Made by a program: the position numbers and the translations under genes. Of a DNA stretch of 64,000 nucleotides, positions 59,514 to 64,000 are shown in pieces. Every line of letters starts with the position of its first letter. Position 1 is the first letter of the stretch. Where the stretch lies: positions 3,286,001 through 3,350,000 of the forward strand of contig NZ_CP009832.1 in NCBI RefSeq assembly GCF_000959525.1. Reading direction: 5' to 3'. A model generated the notes under the pieces. That model saw only the letters and a list, made by a program, of their open reading frames with translations, searched no databases and was not told where the DNA came from. The DNA is from Burkholderia multivorans ATCC BAA-247. GTDB lineage: Bacteria > Pseudomonadota > Gammaproteobacteria > Burkholderiales > Burkholderiaceae.

Positions 59514-60398
59514 ATGCGTCGCGACCTGCCACCCTTCTCCGCGCTTCGGGCCTTTGAAGCCGCGGCCCGCCATGAAAGCTTCAGCGCTGCCGGCGACGAG
59601 CTGCATGTGACCCACGGTGCCATCAGCCGGCAAATCGCCGGCTTCGAGGCATGGCTCGGCAAGCCCGTGTTTCACCGCTACGGCAAGCGCGTGAAGCTCA
59701 CCGACGAAGGCCGCCGCTATCTCGACACCGTGCGCGCCGCGTTCGACAGCATCGCGCTCGCGACCGAGCAGCTGCGCCACACCGGCACCGCGCGCGTGCT
59801 GCGCATCAATGCACTGCCGACCTTCGCGATGAAATGGCTGCTGCCGCGGCTGTCGCGGTTCCAGCGCGACGTGCCGAACGTCGAGCTGAAGCTGTCGACG
59901 TCGAATGCGCCGCTCGACACGCTCGACGGCTTCGACGTCGCGATCCGGCGCGGCCCCGGCCACTGGCCGGCATGCACGAGCGGCCACTTCCTCGACGAAA
60001 GCGTGATTCCGGTCTGCAGCCCGGCGCTGCTCAAGCGCGCGCCGATCGCGCGCGCGGACGATCTCGCGCGGCACGTGCTGCTGCATTCGGATACGCGGCC
60101 GGAAGGCTGGCGCGACTGGTTCGCGGCGGCCGGCGTGACGATGAAGGCGCGCAAGCGGCAGTCGTTCGACCACTTCTATCTCGCGCTGCAGGCGGCCGTC
60201 GACGGGCTCGGCGTCGCGCTCGGCCCGCTGCCGCTGATCGACGACGAACTCGCGAGCGGCCGCCTCGTGATGCCGCTCGCCGGCCCGCGCATCGCGACGC
60301 GCAGCTACTGGTGGATCGCGCCGCGCGCGCCGGCGGACGATCCGCTCGTCGCGCAGTTCTGCGGGTGGCTGGAAGCGCAGTCGAACGTCGGCGCGTAG
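59514..60398 (+). CDS. LysR-type transcriptional regulator (GcvA-like)
   Basis: 294 aa. The HTH is DLPPFSALRAFEAAARHESF, SAAGDELHVTHGAISRQIAGFEAWLGKPVFHR. The effector domain shows RVLRINALPTFAMKWLLPRLSRFQRDVPNVELKLSTSN and GFDVAIRRGPGHWPA. Probably controls the divergent chromate transporter genes via the palindrome at its start. Related to, but clearly distinct from, the regulator at 1154-2074. Confidence 0.93.
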   Translation: MRRDLPPFSALRAFEAAARHESFSAAGDELHVTHGAISRQIAGFEAWLGKPVFHRYGKRVKLTDEGRRYLDTVRAAFDSIALATEQLRHTGTARVLRINALPTFAMKWLLPRLSRFQRDVPNVELKLSTSNAPLDTLDGFDVAIRRGPGHWPACTSGHFLDESVIPVCSPALLKRAPIARADDLARHVLLHSDTRPEGWRDWFAAAGVTMKARKRQSFDHFYLALQAAVDGLGVALGPLPLIDDELASGRLVMPLAGPRIATRSYWWIAPRAPADDPLVAQFCGWLEAQSNVGA

Positions 60399-60464
60399 TA
60401 CCGCCCGGTTCGACCGGGCAGGCGGCGCGGGCGGCCTTGCACCGCCCGCTGCCGCGCGCATCGC

Positions 60465-61772
60465 TCAGACCACTGGGCCCGGCTCCTTTTCCTTGCGCAG
60501 CAGCGCGTACAGGATGATCGCGCCGAACGTCGCGGTACCGATGCCGCCGAGCCCGAAGCCGCCGATCTTCAGCGAGAAGTCGCCGGCGCCGAGCACGAGC
60601 GTGACGGCCGCGACGATCAGGTTGCGGTTGTCCGAGAAATCGACCTTGTTGACGACCCAGATCCGCGCGCCCGTCACGGCGATCAGCCCGAACACGACGA
60701 TCGACACGCCGCCGAGCACCGCGCCCGGAATGGTCTGGATCACCGCGCCGAACTTCGGCGAGAAGCCGAGCACGATCGCGATCACCGCGGCGACTGCGAA
60801 CACGAGCGTCGAGTAGATGCGCGTGACGGCCATCACGCCGATGTTCTCCGAATAGGTCGTCACGCCGGTGCCCCCGACGCTGCCCGACACGATCGTCGCG
60901 AGCCCGTCGCCGATGAACGCGCGGCCGACGTAGCGGTCGAGGTTCTGCCCCGTCATCGCGCTGACGGCCTTGATGTGGCCGAGGTTCTCGGCGACGAGGA
61001 TCACCGCGACGGGCGCGAGCATCAGCATCGCGTGCGGATCGAACACCGGCGCGGTGAAGGCCGGCATCCCGAACCACGCGGCGTGCGACACGATCGAGAA
61101 GTCGATCGGCTTGCCGAGCCCCATGCCGTTCGTCGCGACCGCATAGATCGCGTACGCGATCACGAGACCGACCAGGATCAGCAGCCGCTGCATCATGCCG
61201 CGCGCGAACACCGCGACGCCGCCGACGCAGAGCACGGTGACGAGCGCCATCGTCGAATCGAAGTTCGACGCCGACACGCCCTTGACCGCGATCGGCGCAA
61301 GGTTCAGCCCGATCACCGCGACCACCGCGCCGGTCACCACGGGCGGCATCAGCGTCTCGATCCAGCGCGTGCCGATCGCCGACACGAGCGCGCCGAGCGC
61401 GACGTACACGACGCCGCACGCGACGATCCCGCCGAGCGCGACGGGGATGTTCGGGTTCGGGCCGCTGCCGCCGTAGCCCGTCACCGCGATCACGAGGCCG
61501 ATGAACGCGAAGCTCGAGCCGAGATAGCTCGGCACGCGGCCGCCGACCAGCACGAAGAACAGCAGCGTGCCGATGCCCGACATGAAGATGCACAGGTTCG
61601 GATCGAAGCCCATCAGCAGCGGCGCGAGCACGGTCGAGCCGAACATCGCGACGACGTGCTGCACGCCCATCGCGACCATCTGCGGCCACGGCAGGCGCTC
61701 GTCGGGGCCGACCACGCGCGCGGACGCGCCGGTCGACTGCACCCGCCAGCGCGGGAAGTAGGAATCGGACAT
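60465..61772 (-). CDS. Uracil/xanthine permease (NCS2 family)
   Basis: 435 aa with 12-14 hydrophobic segments. PWPQMVAMGVQHVVAMFGSTVLAPLLMGFDPNLCIFMSGIGTLLFFVLVGGRVPSYLGSSFAFIGLV is the NCS2 opening. VAENLGHIKAVSAMTGQNLDRYVGRAFIGDGLATIVSGSVGGTGVTTYSENIGVMAVTRIYS contains the substrate Glu and the conserved Asn-Ile-Gly region; Thr-Glu-Asn variants distinguish RutG/UraA-type from xanthine carriers, favouring uracil. The start MSDSYFPRW is used. A perfect 16-base palindrome lies 51 bases upstream of the start codon. Confidence 0.93.
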   Translation of the reverse strand: MSDSYFPRWRVQSTGASARVVGPDERLPWPQMVAMGVQHVVAMFGSTVLAPLLMGFDPNLCIFMSGIGTLLFFVLVGGRVPSYLGSSFAFIGLVIAVTGYGGSGPNPNIPVALGGIVACGVVYVALGALVSAIGTRWIETLMPPVVTGAVVAVIGLNLAPIAVKGVSASNFDSTMALVTVLCVGGVAVFARGMMQRLLILVGLVIAYAIYAVATNGMGLGKPIDFSIVSHAAWFGMPAFTAPVFDPHAMLMLAPVAVILVAENLGHIKAVSAMTGQNLDRYVGRAFIGDGLATIVSGSVGGTGVTTYSENIGVMAVTRIYSTLVFAVAAVIAIVLGFSPKFGAVIQTIPGAVLGGVSIVVFGLIAVTGARIWVVNKVDFSDNRNLIVAAVTLVLGAGDFSLKIGGFGLGGIGTATFGAIILYALLRKEKEPGPVV

Positions 61773-61822
61773 GGGAAAAAGGGCTCCTGTCGGTCGCCGG
61801 CTGCGACGGTGCGCCGGTCTGG

Positions 61823-61838
61823 AAACTCGCGCGAGTTT
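61823..61838. promoter_or_regulatory. 16-base perfect palindrome upstream of uracil/xanthine permease
   Basis: AAACTCGC-GCGAGTTT is symmetric without a spacer and lies 51-66 bases before the permease ATG, a typical repressor position. The binding protein is unknown; a TetR- or GntR-type dimer would fit. Confidence 0.5.
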
Positions 61839-61968
61839 ACGGAGCGGAAATGGGGCTGGCAAGCGCGGCCCGCGCGCTTGACGGCGGGCGGCAGTACGAA
61901 CCGACGGCCGCGCAATTTCGAACCTGTCCGCTTCCCAGCGCGCGGCGCGCTGCCCTACAGTACGCGGA

Positions 61969-62045
61969 CCGCTGCGATACCAGGGCGCAGCGGGTTGTGA
62001 GTGGCTCCCTCTCGCCGCCCGCGCGTTGCGCCGGGCGGCTTTTTT
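61969..62045 (+). ncRNA. Candidate small RNA: hairpin plus intrinsic terminator without a gene
   Basis: Hairpin CCGCTGCG (61969-61976) with CGCAGCGG (61986-61993), then an unpaired stretch ending CTCCCTCTC, then a textbook terminator GCCGCCCG (62014-62021) with CGGGCGGC (62032-62039) and six T (62040-62045). TACAGT at 61956-61961 could be a -10 box, giving a transcript of about 75-80 bases; no good -35 is seen. C-rich single-stranded stretches next to a terminator are common in Hfq-type sRNAs. Confidence 0.45.
62014..62045 (+). terminator. Orphan plus-strand intrinsic terminator
   Basis: An 8-bp GC stem with a 10-base loop followed by TTTTTT. The T-run is only on the plus strand. No annotated gene would be ended by it unless the small RNA above exists or long read-through occurs from the LysR gene at 59514-60398, 1.6 kb upstream. 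Confidence 0.9.
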
Positions 62046-62129
62046 ATGCGCACGCCGATCGCGCCCGCGGCCCGCTGCCGCGTCGCGCGACGTAAGCGGG
62101 CGCTCACATCGCGCAACGCGCGCGGTCCG

Positions 62130-63365
62130 TCACGGGTTGATGTACTGGAACAGCGACAGGTTCTGCAGCTGCGCGTACGCCTTCTGCGCGCCCGTCAGCG
62201 CGTTCTGCATCTGCAGGAACTGGCTGATCGTCGACACCATGTTGGTGCTCGTCAGATCGGCGAGGTTGCTGGTCACCTGCAGCGTATTCGTCTGGTTCAC
62301 GGCCTGCATCGCCTGGATTTCCTGCTCGCGGCCGCCGACCGACGCCTGCACGGTGAGGATGTTCGTCATCGTGTTGTCGAGCTTCGTCGTGCCGGTCGTC
62401 ATCGCGTTCGCGAGCTTCGCGGCCGCGACCGTGTCGCTGCCGATCGGCACCTTCAGCGCCGCGATCATCGTGTCGAGCGTCGCGAACACGTCGGTGCCGG
62501 CCTGCGGCGCGGGCGTGACCGAGAACGTGTCGTTCGGCGACGGCGTGCCCGACACCGGCACCGACAGGCCGTTGCCGAGCGCGATCGCCGTGCCGTCGGC
62601 ATACGGTTGCGGCGCCGTGGTCGTCGGCGGCGCGGCCGTCTCGTCGGTCACCGTGTAGGTCGGTGCGGCCGACGTGCCGCCGAACGTGATCGTGAACGTG
62701 TGCGTGTTCGTCGCGGCCGACGGATCGGTGATCGTCACCGCGCCGATCGTCGCCGTGCCCTGATTCGCCGCGCCGGCGGCCGGCACCGGCTGGCTGCCGA
62801 GCATCGGCACCGACAGGAACACGCTCGCGCCGTCGTCGCCTTGCGCGATCGTGCGCGTGTCGGCGATCTGCACCTGCCGCGCGCCGCGGTCGCCGCTGTA
62901 GACCACGCCGCCGCCCGTGCCGTTCGCGAACGGCGCCGTCGTCGACTGGTAGCCCGCGAACAGGTAGTTGCCGGCGCCGTCGGTCGAGTTCGCGAGCGTC
63001 AGCAGCTGGTCGCGATAGCCCTGCAGCTGCGTCGCGAGCGCCGACCGGTCGCTGTCCGACAGCGCGCCGTCGCCGGCCCGGATCACGATCGAATGGATGC
63101 TGTTGAGCAGGCTGTTCACGCTCGTAAGCGCCTGATCCTCCTTCTGCAGCGACGACAGCGCGACGTTCTGGTTCGTCGCGTACTGCGACAGCGTCGCCGA
63201 GGTCATCGACAGCTGCACGGCCTGCGCCGCGCCGAGCGGGTTGTCGGCGGCCGTCGACAGGCTCACGCCGCTCGAAATCTGCTGATACAGCTGCGCGAGC
63301 TGCGCCTGCTGGTCGCTCATCTGCGCGACGTTCAGCTGGTAGAACTGGGCTGTGGAAATCCGCAT
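62130..63365 (-). CDS. flgL: Flagellar hook-associated protein 3
   Basis: 411 aa. N-terminal RISTAQFYQLNVAQMSDQQAQLAQLYQQISSGVSLSTAADNPLGAAQAVQLS is the flagellin-like D0/D1 coiled region with the ISSG motif, and the C-terminal NVLTVQASVGGREQEIQAMQAVNQ and LTSTNMVSTISQFLQMQNALTGAQKAYAQLQNLSLFQYINP pairs with it. The central Thr/Ala-rich insert (about 170-290) is a surface domain. It forms the junction between FlgK and the filament. It starts 17 bases after flgK. Confidence 0.96.
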   Translation of the reverse strand: MRISTAQFYQLNVAQMSDQQAQLAQLYQQISSGVSLSTAADNPLGAAQAVQLSMTSATLSQYATNQNVALSSLQKEDQALTSVNSLLNSIHSIVIRAGDGALSDSDRSALATQLQGYRDQLLTLANSTDGAGNYLFAGYQSTTAPFANGTGGGVVYSGDRGARQVQIADTRTIAQGDDGASVFLSVPMLGSQPVPAAGAANQGTATIGAVTITDPSAATNTHTFTITFGGTSAAPTYTVTDETAAPPTTTAPQPYADGTAIALGNGLSVPVSGTPSPNDTFSVTPAPQAGTDVFATLDTMIAALKVPIGSDTVAAAKLANAMTTGTTKLDNTMTNILTVQASVGGREQEIQAMQAVNQTNTLQVTSNLADLTSTNMVSTISQFLQMQNALTGAQKAYAQLQNLSLFQYINP

Positions 63366-63382
63366 CGCTTCGATCCCCGGAA

Positions 63383-64000
63383 TCAGTTGAACAGGCCGAG
63401 CACGGTCTGGAACAGCGTCGCCGCCGTCTGGATCACCTTCGCGTTCGCCTGGTAGAGCTGCTGGTACTGCATCAGGTTCGCCGCTTCCTCGTTCTGGTTC
63501 ACGCCCGACACCGACTGCTGCGCGGACGTGATCTGGCCGACGAGCGCCGTCTGCGCGGCGCTCGACGACTTGAGCTGGCTCGCCGCGTTGCCGATGTCGT
63601 TCACGTAGCTCGCGTACGCACCGGTCAGCGTGACCGTGCCGTTGCCGAACGACTTCGCGGTGACGAGCTTCGAGAGCGCGAGCGCGTTGGTGCCGTCGTT
63701 CGTGCCGCCCGCGTACGGACCGATCGTGAACGTATCACCGTCGGCCGGCGCGCCGGACAGCGACACCGTCACGCCGTTCAGCGCGCCCGGTGCGGTGCCC
63801 GACATCGTCAGCGTCGCGCCGGCGGCCGGGTCGTACGGCACGGGCGTCGTCGAGCTCGCGATCGTCACCGTCTGCGGCGGCGTGCCGGCGATCGTCACCG
63901 TCGTGCCGGCCGGGAAGCCCGACAGCGACTTCGTCGCCGCGTCGTAGGTCAGCGTCGTGGCCGGCACCTGATAGCCGGCGCCCACCGGCCCCTGCGTGAT
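63383..64000 (-). CDS. flgK: Flagellar hook-associated protein 1, C-terminal part (cut by window edge)
   Basis: The visible 205 codons end in the FlgK C-terminal D0/D1 signature: NDIGNAASQLKSSSAAQTALVGQITSAQQSVSGVNQNEEAANLMQYQQLYQANAKVIQTAATLFQTVLGLFN. The preceding part is the hypervariable Thr/Gly-rich surface domain (TVTIAGTPPQTVTIASSTT). The open frame runs past position 64000 (ITQGPVGAGY at the edge), so the gene continues outside the window. It connects hook to FlgL. Confidence 0.95.
   Translation of the reverse strand: MTQGPVGAGYQVPATTLTYDAATKSLSGFPAGTTVTIAGTPPQTVTIASSTTPVPYDPAAGATLTMSGTAPGALNGVTVSLSGAPADGDTFTIGPYAGGTNDGTNALALSKLVTAKSFGNGTVTLTGAYASYVNDIGNAASQLKSSSAAQTALVGQITSAQQSVSGVNQNEEAANLMQYQQLYQANAKVIQTAATLFQTVLGLFN

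Larger units (their letters stand above)
61773..62129. other. 357-bp intergenic region with palindrome and orphan plus-strand terminator
   Basis: No protein gene supported. Contains the palindrome 61823-61838 near the minus-strand permease start, then an unexplained hairpin-plus-terminator (61969-62045) oriented on the plus strand, although no plus-strand gene lies upstream nearer than 1.37 kb. Confidence 0.7.

Noticed and set aside
1-64000. tRNA or rRNA genes
   Set aside because: No cloverleaf with a TTCGA-type T-loop and matching acceptor stem, and no rRNA-like block, was found in the intergenic regions read.

Overview
The window is high-GC proteobacterial chromosome, and both codon use and gene content point to Burkholderia sensu lato, most likely the primary chromosome of a B. 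cepacia-complex-like species. Indicators are core genes (glmU, glmS, folB, ttcA, gor, flgK/flgL), DUF3138 and 'Burkholderia-type' porins, Tat-exported phospholipase C, a PaoABC-type aldehyde oxidoreductase and many LysR regulators. The species cannot be fixed from sequence reading alone. I see no rRNA, tRNA, CRISPR array, insertion sequence or prophage, so this is mostly ordinary chromosome with accessory catabolic modules.

Layout. 1-2.1 kb: the N-terminus of a Fur-box-preceded TonB receptor, then a divergent GST/LysR pair. 2.1-6.1 kb: a minus-strand paoA-paoB-paoC operon for a periplasmic molybdenum aldehyde oxidoreductase. 6.6-9.0 kb: a small lipoprotein and a Tat-exported phospholipase C. 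9.1-13 kb: a hydrolase, then a VOC-ghrA-mvaB-ybaK-DUF1289 run. 13.2-19.2 kb: an EamA exporter/Lrp pair, a fluoroacetate-dehalogenase-like hydrolase, nitronate monooxygenase, a LysR regulator and a porin. 19.5-23.4 kb: a secreted hypothetical, an SBF-like transporter and an EAL-CBS-GGDEF protein. 23.6-27.1 kb: a decameric repeat, then a LacI-mannose isomerase-fructokinase operon. 27.2-34.5 kb: housekeeping genes (methyltransferase, degenerate SDR, folB, ttcA, glmU, glmS). 34.6-35.3 kb: a HigBA-like toxin-antitoxin pair. 36.2-37.4 kb: an FTR1/cupredoxin iron-uptake pair with a candidate Fur box.

The most coherent system is the polyamine region, 38.0-53.4 kb. A divergent PuuR-like repressor and aldehyde dehydrogenase face puuD, puuA, an SpuC-like aminotransferase, the PotFGHI uptake system, a DUF3138 outer-membrane protein and two tandem PuuB-like oxidoreductases. 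Together they would take up putrescine or a related polyamine, gamma-glutamylate it, oxidise or transaminate it, dehydrogenate the aldehyde and hydrolyse the glutamyl bond. A 900-bp intergenic region between the two arms holds a PuuR-box-like sequence, a sigma-70-like promoter and an unusual series of perfect inverted repeats. It is one of the two most interesting noncoding stretches.

53.4-64 kb: glutathione reductase, a small hypothetical preceded by an attenuator-like terminator, a porin, a YoaK protein, a split chromate transporter with divergent LysR, a uracil/xanthine permease, and flgL plus the C-terminus of flgK. Between the permease and flgL, a clear plus-strand terminator follows a second hairpin with no gene upstream of it on that strand. 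This is a candidate small RNA. I did not find a demonstrably new multi-gene system. The best leads are noncoding, plus a few odd proteins.
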